Below, piece after piece: positions 13,726 to 21,158 of a DNA stretch of 23,405 nucleotides (position 1 is its first letter; every line of letters begins with the position of its first letter). This DNA comes from JBBRTJ01 sp038244535 (lineage in GTDB: Bacteria; Actinomycetota; Acidimicrobiia; Acidimicrobiales; Ilumatobacteraceae). The stretch lies in NCBI GenBank assembly GCA_038244535.1, contig JBBRTJ010000060.1, forward strand, positions 1 through 23,405, in the 5' to 3' direction. The notes under the pieces are model-generated. The model worked only from the letters and a program-made list of their open reading frames with translations. It had not been told where the DNA came from and did not search any database. The position numbers and the translations under genes are program-made.

Positions 13726-16497
13726 TCAGTTTGATTGGAGGGCGACGACGGGGTCGACTCCGGCGGCGCGACGGGCCGGGAGCCACCCGGCTACGGCACC
13801 GGCCAAGGCAGCCGCGACGACGACCACCACGAGTTGGCCAACGGGGATGTCGAGCTCCCGTAGACCCTCGTCGGCCAGGGCGCGGACCCCGGCCACGCCG
13901 AGGACGCAACCTATGCCCACCCCCAGCAGGGCACCGATGGCCGACACCGACACCGCCTCCCAACGCACCATGCGCCGCACCTGCACCCGTTGCATGCCGA
14001 CGGCGCGCAGCAGCCCGATCTCGCGGCGGCGTTCGACCACCGACAACCCGACGGTGTTGGCCACGCCAAGCATGGCGACGACCACCGACAGTCCCAGCAG
14101 CACGTTGACCAACACGAGCACGCTGTTGACCTGCTCGGCGGTGCGGGCCCTGACCTCCTGCTGGTCACGAACGGCGATCTGCGGGTCGTTGGTCAGCGCG
14201 CCCTCGACCGCGGTCCGCACCGTGACGAGGTCACCGCCGGGCGCCACCCTGATGCCGATCACGTCGACGCCCTCGGCATCGCCAAGTCCGGAAAGTGACC
14301 CCGTGAGACGGGTCACCGCGGCCCGGTCGATGACGACAGCGGCGTTGCGCAAGGCCCGAGTATCGCCATCGACGGCCACCACCGTGGCGGCCGTCGGTGA
14401 ACCGCCCGCCATCTCGACCCACATCGCGGCGCCGGTCGTCGCGCCAAGGTCGGCGGCCGCCAGCGAGCTGAGGATGATCGGGACCGGGCGGCCAGGCGCA
14501 TCAGTGAGCGACGGCACCTTTGCGGAAGCCGTCCCGAGGTCGAAGCCAAGGGCGAACGTGGACGGATCCACACCGACGACGTTGTCACGCGGGCGCCCGG
14601 TGAGCGCGGCCGGCGCCATCTCACCCGGTGCGGCCATCGCAAGGCGCACCTTGCTGTAGGAGAGGTTGGTCGTTCCTGTCGCCCCTGCTTGTCCGGCGGC
14701 CGTGTCGACCTTGGTGCCAAGGCTGCCGCCGATCGGTTCGCCCTGGTCGTTGGTGAGCAGGAGATCGGCGCGCACCCCGCCCGCCACCGCGGCGTCGGCC
14801 GATGCCTTGAGCGACGAGGCCACGACCGCGGTGAAGGTCACGAGCCCGACGCCGACCATGAGCGCGGCAGCGGTGGCCGACGAACGCCGAGGTGAGCGCG
14901 ACGTGTTGCGTTGCCCGAGCCGCCCCGACAGGCCGGCGCCGCTACGGGCGCACACCGCCAGCCCGATGCCCGCCGCGGCGCTGAGGACGGCGATGGCGAT
15001 GCCGAGCGAATCGCGCACCGCTGCGGCGGCGGCGAAGCCGACCACGCCGATGCCGCCGATGGCGAGCACACCGGCAAACGGCGGCCCGCCGACGATGGTC
15101 GCCAAGGGTCGAACGAGCAGGACGCTCAACGCGGCCAAGCCGATGAAGCCGAGCAGAGCGCCGAGACCGAGGAGGGTGAGTCCGTTGCCGCCCGAACCGC
15201 TGATGGCCTGGACGATGAGCAGACCCCCGGCCGTTGTGGCCACGGCGCCGATGATGACCCGCGCCAACGGGCGTCGAGTGGCCTGGACGGCGTCGTCCCC
15301 GATGGCCACGATGGGAGGCACCGTGGTGGCTCGCCACGAGGGATAGAGCGCCGCCACGATCGTGACTGCGGTACCGATGATGGCGACCTGGACGAGCCCG
15401 ACGACGCTGACGGCGAGCTCGCCGCCCGGGAGCGTGGCCCCCGCGACAGAGAACAGCGCTCGGAGCCCGGCCGCGAGCGCGATGCCGCTCACCGCCCCCA
15501 AGGTGCCGGCGATCAGGCCGAGCGCGGTGGCCTCGACGATCTGGGCGGCGAAGACCTGGCCCCGTGACGCACCGAGGGCGCGCAGCAGGGCCAGCTCACG
15601 GGTTCGCTGCGTCAAGGTGATGGTGAAGGTGTTGAGGATGAGGAACCCGCCGACGAAGAGCGCGGCCACGGCGAAGGCGGCAAGCGCCTTGGTCACGAAC
15701 GAGAAGTAGTCCTTGACCGCCGCCGACTGCTCGGCGGCGGCCGCGCTCCCGAGGACCGTTTCGTACCGCTGCGGGCCGAAGCGCGCATCGAGGGCAGCTT
15801 GCACCTGGGGTTCGAGGGCCGACGGTGCGACGCCCTCCCTCCCCGAAACGGCGACCGTGTCGAACCCCGTCTTGGCCATGACGCGGGTGGCGTCTGCGGC
15901 GGAGAACAGGGTCGCGGTGGTCCGGGCGATGCCGTCGTCGGCACCGAAGCGGGCGGTGCCGACCAGGCGAAAGCGGCTTGACCCGCCGGCCGTCACGACG
16001 GTCACGTCCTCGCCGACGGCGAAGCCATGGTCACGGGCGGCCGCCACGTCGATCACGATCTCGCCTGAACCCGGGGCCCGGCCGGTAGCGAGCTTGAACT
16101 GGTTCAGCACCGGATCGTCGATCCAGCCGATCCCAAAGGTGGGCGGGCCCTGACTCTCGATGGCCTTGCCGTCCTTGCCGACGAGCTGGGCGTAGCCGAT
16201 CAGGGTGCCCGCCGCCCGGGCCACGCCGGGCGCCGACTGCACGACCTCGACGACGTCTGCCGGTACGGGGGCCCTTGCCACGAAGCCGCCGGTCTCGCCC
16301 TCGAACGCCGCCGGAGCTCGCACGAGCACGTCGATGCCGGCGTTGCGGGTGGCGAACAGCTTGTCGAACGACTCGTTGACCGTGGCGCCGAGCACCGAGG
16401 TCCCACTGGCCAGCGCGCAACCCAGCACGATCGCAACAACGCAGAGCACCGACCGGAGCAGGCGCTCCTGCAATCCTCGCAAGGTCGCCCGAAACAT
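13726..16497 (-). CDS. FtsX-like ABC transporter permease
   Basis: A 923-residue inner-membrane permease with duplicated FtsX (MacB-type) domains. There is an N-terminal membrane segment (RSVLCVVAIVLGCALASG), a large extracytoplasmic domain, then FtsX bundle 1 (LILNTFTITLTQRTRELALLRALGAS…), central hydrophobic helices, a second extracytoplasmic domain and FtsX bundle 2 (ANTVGLSVVERRREIGLLRAVGMQ…). The RTRELALLRALGAS and RRREIGLLRAVGM segments are the coupling-helix signatures that contact the ATPase. I chose the ATG at 16497 (MFRATLRGLQERLLRS, a typical FtsX start) over one 29 residues upstream. No ATP-binding subunit is adjacent, which is unusual. It probably exports lipids, peptides or lipoproteins, or controls cell-wall enzymes; the substrate is unknown. 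Confidence 0.9.
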   Translation of the reverse strand: MFRATLRGLQERLLRSVLCVVAIVLGCALASGTSVLGATVNESFDKLFATRNAGIDVLVRAPAAFEGETGGFVARAPVPADVVEVVQSAPGVARAAGTLIGYAQLVGKDGKAIESQGPPTFGIGWIDDPVLNQFKLATGRAPGSGEIVIDVAAARDHGFAVGEDVTVVTAGGSSRFRLVGTARFGADDGIARTTATLFSAADATRVMAKTGFDTVAVSGREGVAPSALEPQVQAALDARFGPQRYETVLGSAAAAEQSAAVKDYFSFVTKALAAFAVAALFVGGFLILNTFTITLTQRTRELALLRALGASRGQVFAAQIVEATALGLIAGTLGAVSGIALAAGLRALFSVAGATLPGGELAVSVVGLVQVAIIGTAVTIVAALYPSWRATTVPPIVAIGDDAVQATRRPLARVIIGAVATTAGGLLIVQAISGSGGNGLTLLGLGALLGFIGLAALSVLLVRPLATIVGGPPFAGVLAIGGIGVVGFAAAAAVRDSLGIAIAVLSAAAGIGLAVCARSGAGLSGRLGQRNTSRSPRRSSATAAALMVGVGLVTFTAVVASSLKASADAAVAGGVRADLLLTNDQGEPIGGSLGTKVDTAAGQAGATGTTNLSYSKVRLAMAAPGEMAPAALTGRPRDNVVGVDPSTFALGFDLGTASAKVPSLTDAPGRPVPIILSSLAAADLGATTGAAMWVEMAGGSPTAATVVAVDGDTRALRNAAVVIDRAAVTRLTGSLSGLGDAEGVDVIGIRVAPGGDLVTVRTAVEGALTNDPQIAVRDQQEVRARTAEQVNSVLVLVNVLLGLSVVVAMLGVANTVGLSVVERRREIGLLRAVGMQRVQVRRMVRWEAVSVSAIGALLGVGIGCVLGVAGVRALADEGLRELDIPVGQLVVVVVAAALAGAVAGWLPARRAAGVDPVVALQSN

Positions 16498-16606
16498 CCC
16501 GGCAAGGATGCCCGGCCCGGGGCCCAAACCGGCGGCAAACCCCGTCCACAGCGGCGCCCGACCCGAACGCTCGAACCCCGGCATCCGAAGCGGTTGCCGA
16601 GTCCCA

Positions 16607-17797
16607 TCAGTTCGGCTGGTTGGCTCGCAGGGAGGTCAGGCGGGCGGCGGCTTCGATCAGCACCTCGCGCCTCTTGCAGAAGGCGAACCGCACGAGCGGG
16701 CGACCGAGCGAGGGGTCGGCGTAGAACACCTCGGTCGGGATGGCCACCACGCCGCACCGCTCGGGCAGCGCACGACAGAAGGCCAGGCCGTCGTCGGCGC
16801 CGAGGGGCCGGATGTCGGCGGTCGCGAAGTACGTGCCCGCTGGGCGGGTGACCGCGAACCCTGCCGTCTCGAGCCCGGCGCACAGCAGGTCGCGTTTGAT
16901 CCGCAGCTCGTCGCGCAGGTCGGTCACGTAGCTGTCGGGCAGCCCCAGCGCGAGCGCCACCGCAGGTTGGAGCGGCGCTCCGCTCACGTAGGTGAGGAAC
17001 TGCTTCACCGTGCGCACCGCGGCCACCAGGTCGCGCGGGCCGCACACCCAGCCGATCTTCCAGCCCGTCACCGAGAAGGTCTTGCCCGCTGACGACACGA
17101 CCAGCGTCCGGTCCCGCATGCCGGGGAACGTGGCCAGCGGGACGTGCTCGCCGTCGTAGACGAGGTGCTCGTACACCTCGTCGCAGACCGCGATGAGGTT
17201 GTGGCGCACGCACAGCTCGGCCACTGCGGCGAGCTCGGCCCGGGTGAGCACGGTGCCGGTGGGGTTGTGTGGCGAGTTGAGCAGCACGAGACGGGTCTTG
17301 CCGCTGATGGCGGCGGCGAAGCGGTCGAGGTCGAGACGGAAGTCGGGTGCCCGCAGCGGGACGGGCACCCGAACTGCTCCGGCCATGGCGATGCCCGCGG
17401 AGTACGAGTCGTAGAACGGTTCGAGGGCGATGACCTCGTCGCCCGGCTCGCAGAGGCCGAGCAAGGCGGCGGCGATGGCCTCGGTGGCGCCTGCGGTCAC
17501 CAGCACCTCGCCGTCGGGGTCGTAGTCGAGCCCGTACCAGCGCTTCTGGTGGGCGCTGATGGCCAACCGCAACGACGCGATGCCGGGGCCGGGCGGGTAC
17601 TGGTTCTGACCGCTGCGAATGGCGGTCACCGCTGCTTCGAGGACCTCGGCAGGGCCGTCCTCGTCGGGGAACCCCTGGCCCAGGTTGATCGAGCCGGTCC
17701 GGGCGGCCAGCTCGCTCATCTCGGCAAAGATCGTGGTACCGAAGCCGTGGAGGTGGCGGGCCAGGGCGGGGCGGGGGCCGGCGACGGGTGTGCTCAC
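16607..17797 (-). CDS. dapC: N-succinyldiaminopimelate aminotransferase (DapC)
   Basis: A 396-residue fold-type I PLP aminotransferase closely resembling mycobacterial DapC, which makes N-succinyl-LL-2,6-diaminopimelate in the lysine/peptidoglycan pathway. Shared segments include FAEMSELA…NLGQGFPDEDGP, NQYPPGPG, GATEAIAAALLGL, EPFYDSYS, NSPHNPTG, DEVYEHLV and the PLP-lysine region SSAGKTFSVTGWKIGW with K239. Other class I aminotransferases (for example YbdL-type methionine aminotransferases) share several of these, but GFPDEDGP and the overall pattern favour DapC. The GTG start is preceded by TACTGT (17804-17809) at six bases and has no ribosome site, so it is probably leaderless. It may be co-transcribed with the permease downstream (109-bp gap) and is divergent from the riboswitch-controlled ATPase. 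Confidence 0.88.
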   Translation of the reverse strand: MSTPVAGPRPALARHLHGFGTTIFAEMSELAARTGSINLGQGFPDEDGPAEVLEAAVTAIRSGQNQYPPGPGIASLRLAISAHQKRWYGLDYDPDGEVLVTAGATEAIAAALLGLCEPGDEVIALEPFYDSYSAGIAMAGAVRVPVPLRAPDFRLDLDRFAAAISGKTRLVLLNSPHNPTGTVLTRAELAAVAELCVRHNLIAVCDEVYEHLVYDGEHVPLATFPGMRDRTLVVSSAGKTFSVTGWKIGWVCGPRDLVAAVRTVKQFLTYVSGAPLQPAVALALGLPDSYVTDLRDELRIKRDLLCAGLETAGFAVTRPAGTYFATADIRPLGADDGLAFCRALPERCGVVAIPTEVFYADPSLGRPLVRFAFCKRREVLIEAAARLTSLRANQPN

Positions 17798-17803
17798 GCG
17801 GCG

Positions 17804-17809
17804 ACAGTA
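17804..17809 (-). promoter_or_regulatory. -10 element of dapC (leaderless)
   Basis: TACTGT on the minus strand ends six bases before the dapC GTG, placing transcription start at or near the first codon. No convincing -35. Confidence 0.4.
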
Positions 17810-17844
17810 GACGGGCCTCTGCCCGCGACATCGCAGGCCGCAGG

Positions 17845-17873
17845 TTGATGATGGCCCTGCTGTTCGGTATGGT
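17845..17873 (+). promoter_or_regulatory. predicted promoter of the riboswitch-ATPase transcript
   Basis: TTGATG (17845-17850), a 17-nt spacer and TATGGT (17868-17873) make a good housekeeping-type promoter. The expected start, about 17880, falls immediately before the 5' strand of the riboswitch P1 helix, as expected for an aptamer at the very 5' end of its mRNA. Confidence 0.65.
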
Positions 17874-17879
17874 CATCGC

Positions 17880-17972
17880 AAGCGAAGGGGAGTATCCCGC
17901 AAGCGTGGTCATCGTCAGGACGGCATTTCGCCCGGTGGCCACCACCTGAAAGGGTGGGAGAGACCTTCGGTT
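17880..17972 (+). promoter_or_regulatory. yybP-ykoY (Mn2+) riboswitch aptamer
   Basis: The leader carries the conserved core of the yybP-ykoY manganese riboswitch. GGGGAGTA is at 17887-17894 (the L1 metal-binding loop side) and GAGAGACCTT at 17958-17967. P1 is closed by CGAAGG (17883-17888) with CCTTCG (17964-17969). The 3' arm is a hairpin CCACCT-GAAA-GGGTGG (17942-17957). Known members bind Mn2+ and control Mn exporters (MntP, TerC-like proteins, P-type ATPases), which fits the downstream P-type ATPase. The class was recognised by eye from sequence and pairing, without a covariance-model score. Confidence 0.85.
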
Positions 17973-17989
17973 CCAACGAACCGAACAGG
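17964..17989 (+). promoter_or_regulatory. alternative hairpin / expression platform overlapping P1 and the ribosome site
   Basis: TTCGGTT (17966-17972) pairs perfectly with AACCGAA (17979-17985) around a 6-nt loop. After a two-base bulge, CC at 17964-17965 can pair with GG at 17988-17989, part of the AGGA ribosome site (17987-17990). This hairpin uses the same bases as the P1 3' strand (17964-17969), so the two folds exclude each other. Ligand-stabilised P1 would free the ribosome site, giving a translational ON switch. The mechanism is inferred. Confidence 0.55.
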
Positions 17990-17999
17990 AACCCTGAGC

Positions 18000-20900
18000 A
18001 TGGCCGTGGCGCCTCCTGAGCACACACCGACCGAGATGGCACCTACCGCCACCGCGCGTCCGTCGGGGTCGATCCACGAGCCGTGGGCGCTGACGTCAAT
18101 CGAAGCGTCCATGCTGCTGCAGGTCGACCCCGTTGCCGGTCTGGGTACGGGTGAGGCGCGGACGCGCCTCACCCGTACCGGGCCAAACCAGCTCGAAGGC
18201 GCCCCTCGGCGTCCGTCGTGGAAGCTGTTCCTCGACCAGTTCCGCAGCACGCTCGTGCTCATCTTGGTGGGCGCGGCGATCGTGGCCGGACTCGTCGGCG
18301 ACGTGACCGACACCGCCGTCATCGCCGTCGTGTTGGTGCTGAACGCCGTGCTCGGCTTCCTCCAGGAGAACAAGGCCGAGCGGAGCCTGACCGCGCTGCG
18401 CTCGATGCTGACCCCCATCGCGCGTGTGCGGCGCGACGGCGTGGCCGTCATCATCGACGCCGCCGATCTGGTGCCCGGTGATGTTCTGCTGCTCGAGGCC
18501 GGCGACCGCATTGCCGCCGATGGGCGGTTCGTGCTGCTCCACGGTGTCGACGTCGACGAGTCGAGCCTCACTGGCGAGTCGACGCCGGTGACCAAGGCCC
18601 TCGGCCCCGTCCCGGCCGCCTCCCCCTTGGCCGACCGTTCGAGCATGGGGTTCACGAACACCACGGTCACCCGGGGTCGGGGTGAGCTAGTGGTCACCGC
18701 CACCGGCATGCAGACCGAGATCGGTCGCCTGGCCGGCCTGCTGCAGACCACCGAGACGGCCGACACGCCCCTGCAGCGCCAGATCCACCACCTGTCGCTG
18801 CGGCTGGCGCTCGTCGCCGCGGTGGCGGTGTCGGTGTTCTTCCTCCTCGGAGTGGCTCGGGGTGACGACCTCGCCGACACCTTGTTGTCGTCGGTGGCGC
18901 TCGCGGTCGCCGCCATCCCGGAGGGGCTGCCCGCCATCCTGACGGTCACGCTGGCCATCGGTGTGAGCCAGATGGCGAAGCGAGGCGCCATCGTCAAGCA
19001 CCTCGCCTCGGTCGAGACGCTCGGCTGCACATCGGTGATCTGCTCGGACAAGACCGGCACCTTGACTCTCAACGTCATGACCGCCACGAGCGCGCTGGTG
19101 GCGGGGCGATCAGTGGCCATCGAGGTCGGCACCGAGCTCACATCCGTCGCTCCCCTCCTCGCGCCGATCGCCGTGCCCATGGCGTTGTGCAGCGATGCCC
19201 GGATGGCTGATGGCCAGCTCGTCGGCGACCCCACCGAGGGGGCGCTGGTGGTGCTGGCCGGGCGGCTCGACATCGATGTCGATGCGCTGCGAGCGGCCCG
19301 CCCCCGGATCGCCGAGGTCCCCTTCGACGCTGCCCGCAAGCTGATGGTCACGTTCCACGAAGCCGCCGACGGCGGCGCGGACCTGTACGTGAAGGGGGCG
19401 CTCGACGCACTGCTGCCGCGCTGTGGCCAGGTGCTCGGCGCGGATGGCGCCGTCCCCCTGGACGAGGCGGCCGAGGCCCTCGATGCCTGGATGCAGACGA
19501 CCGCGGCGAAGGGTCAGCGCGTCCTCGCGCTGGCGGTGGGCGAGCTGCCCTCCGCCGCCGACGTCCGGGCCCGGGCCGAGGAGGGGCAAGATGCCCTGCT
19601 CGAGCTCGTGGATGGCCTCGTGATCGTCGGTCTGGTGGGTCTCGTCGACCCGCCTCGGCGGGAGGCCAAGGAGGCCATCGCCGTCGCCCGCCGCGCCGGT
19701 GTCGACTTCAAGATGATCACCGGTGACCACGCCGTCACAGCCATGGCCATCGCCCACGAGCTCGGGATCCGGGGCCGGACCATCAGTGGGGTCGAGCTCG
19801 AGGCGATGACCGACCTCGAGCTGCAGGGCGTGGTCGACGAGGTCGGCGTGTTCGCCCGCGTCGCTCCCGAGCACAAGCTCCGCATCGTGCGGGCCCTGCA
19901 GGCCAAGGGTCACGTCGTGGCCATGACGGGCGACGGCGTGAACGACGCCCCGGCCTTGAAGCAGGCCGACGTCGGCGTGGCCATGGGCATCACCGGGACC
20001 GAGGTGAGCAAGGAAGCAGCCTCGATGGTGCTCATCGACGACGACGTGTCGTCCATCGTGCGGGCCATCGAGCAGGGGCGGGCCATCTACGCCAACATCG
20101 TCACGTTCGTCCGCTTCCAGCTCGCCACCAACCTGGGCGCCATCGGCAGCCTGGTGGGAGCGCCGCTCGTCGGTCTCCCGGTGCCGTTCACGGCCGTCGA
20201 GGTGCTGTGGGTCAACCTCATCATGGACGGGCCGCCGGCAATCGCCCTCGGCGTCGACCCGCCCAAGGCCGATGCGATGGCCCACCCGCCTCGCGATCCA
20301 AAGGCCGCGATCCTGTCGAGTCGCCGCCTGTCAGTCCTCGTGCTGTCCGGCTTCGTGATGACCGCTGGGACGCTCGGCGTGCTGGCCTGGGCGCAATCGG
20401 CCTACGACGAGGCCACGGCGCTGACGATGGCGTTCACGACGTTCGTGCTGTTCCAGGTCGCCAACGCGCTCAACGCCCGCCATGAGCGCAGCACCGTGTT
20501 CCACGCCGACACGTTGCGCAACCTGACGCTGTGGGTCGCCCTTGGCGGGGTCGTGGTGCTGCAGGTCGCCGCCGTGCACCTCAGCGCCGGTCAGCGGCTC
20601 TTTGACACCGTGGCGCTCACGGCGACCCAGTGGGGGATCGCCATCGCGGTGGCGTCGTCGATCCTCTGGGTCGAGGAGGTCCGCAAGTTCGTCCTACGCC
20701 GTCGCGCCGGCGGACAGCAGCGGATCGATCCCAGCGCGCTCGTGCCGGTGGACCAATCGCTGGCGATGGCGATCGAGGAGTCGGCGGCCCTCGACGATCT
20801 CACCGACCCGACACCGGACGGCCCGTTCGCCCAGCGCGTCGGCCGCATGGGCCGCGCCGCTCGGTTCCTCGTGCGCAGCAGCCGTCGGCTCGTGGTGGGC

Positions 20901-21092
20901 ATCGCCGGTGGCGCCCTGCTCATCGGGGGCGTGGCGATGCTGGTGCTCCCCGGCCCTGGACTTCTGGTGATCGCGGCCGGCCTTGCTGTGCTGGCTCGGG
21001 AGTTCGTGTGGGCCGAGCGCGCCCTCGCCTCGGTCCGCCGCCGAGCCACGCAGGCGGCTCGTGCGGCTACCGGGGCCTTGCGCCGCTCGTAG
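18000..21092 (+). CDS. P-type cation ATPase (P2 type) with C-terminal PGPGW membrane domain
   Basis: A 1030-residue membrane ATPase. Motifs: N-terminal cation-ATPase domain (ARTRLTRTGPNQL), TGES (191-194), PEGLP in M4 (from 307), CSDKTGTLT with phospho-accepting D350, MITGDH and GDGVNDAP (from 645). M6 reads NLIMDGPPAIALG, where Ca2+ pumps usually have N-L-x-T-D. This is the P2A layout of Ca2+/Mn2+ pumps. After the last pump helices (about residue 900) comes an extra module, with hydrophobic segments around PGPG (984-987) followed by AREFVWAERAL, matching the PGPGW putative transmembrane family, normally a separate small protein. The Mn2+-type riboswitch upstream argues for manganese export. 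Start at ATG 18000 with AGGA nine bases upstream. Residues 49-60 are encoded by a perfect inverted repeat. Confidence 0.93.
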   Translation: MAVAPPEHTPTEMAPTATARPSGSIHEPWALTSIEASMLLQVDPVAGLGTGEARTRLTRTGPNQLEGAPRRPSWKLFLDQFRSTLVLILVGAAIVAGLVGDVTDTAVIAVVLVLNAVLGFLQENKAERSLTALRSMLTPIARVRRDGVAVIIDAADLVPGDVLLLEAGDRIAADGRFVLLHGVDVDESSLTGESTPVTKALGPVPAASPLADRSSMGFTNTTVTRGRGELVVTATGMQTEIGRLAGLLQTTETADTPLQRQIHHLSLRLALVAAVAVSVFFLLGVARGDDLADTLLSSVALAVAAIPEGLPAILTVTLAIGVSQMAKRGAIVKHLASVETLGCTSVICSDKTGTLTLNVMTATSALVAGRSVAIEVGTELTSVAPLLAPIAVPMALCSDARMADGQLVGDPTEGALVVLAGRLDIDVDALRAARPRIAEVPFDAARKLMVTFHEAADGGADLYVKGALDALLPRCGQVLGADGAVPLDEAAEALDAWMQTTAAKGQRVLALAVGELPSAADVRARAEEGQDALLELVDGLVIVGLVGLVDPPRREAKEAIAVARRAGVDFKMITGDHAVTAMAIAHELGIRGRTISGVELEAMTDLELQGVVDEVGVFARVAPEHKLRIVRALQAKGHVVAMTGDGVNDAPALKQADVGVAMGITGTEVSKEAASMVLIDDDVSSIVRAIEQGRAIYANIVTFVRFQLATNLGAIGSLVGAPLVGLPVPFTAVEVLWVNLIMDGPPAIALGVDPPKADAMAHPPRDPKAAILSSRRLSVLVLSGFVMTAGTLGVLAWAQSAYDEATALTMAFTTFVLFQVANALNARHERSTVFHADTLRNLTLWVALGGVVVLQVAAVHLSAGQRLFDTVALTATQWGIAIAVASSILWVEEVRKFVLRRRAGGQQRIDPSALVPVDQSLAMAIEESAALDDLTDPTPDGPFAQRVGRMGRAARFLVRSSRRLVVGIAGGALLIGGVAMLVLPGPGLLVIAAGLAVLAREFVWAERALASVRRRATQAARAATGALRRS
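18144..18179 (+). other. perfect 17-bp inverted repeat inside the ATPase coding region
   Basis: Arms GGTACGGGTGAGGCGCG (18144-18160) and its exact complement (18163-18179) are separated by only GA. The arms lie in codons for GTGEARTRLTRT near the N-terminus, about 265 nt from the predicted transcription start. The hairpin would be extremely stable in mRNA. Confidence 0.9.
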
Positions 21093-21117
21093 TCGGTGGT
21101 GGGCGTGAGCCTCCCTG

Positions 21118-21132
21118 GCCCTCCCTGAGGGC
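21118..21132 (+). terminator. possible short terminator after the ATPase
   Basis: GCCCTC-CCT-GAGGGC forms a 6-bp GC-rich stem 26 bases after the ATPase stop. No U-tract; weak support. Confidence 0.3.
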
Positions 21133-21143
21133 GCCCGCGGCGG

Positions 21144-21149
21144 TACGGT
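21144..21149 (+). promoter_or_regulatory. -10 element of the copper lipoprotein gene (probably leaderless)
   Basis: TACGGT ends nine bases before the ATG at 21159, and no ribosome site is present. The spacing matches the other probable leaderless genes in this window. No clear -35. Confidence 0.4.
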
Positions 21150-21158
21150 GCGTCCCTC

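Noticed and set aside
17915..19351. 478-codon minus-strand ORF across the riboswitch and ATPase start
   Set aside because: Ser/Thr/Arg-rich shadow of the ATPase frame; it would place coding sequence over a conserved riboswitch.
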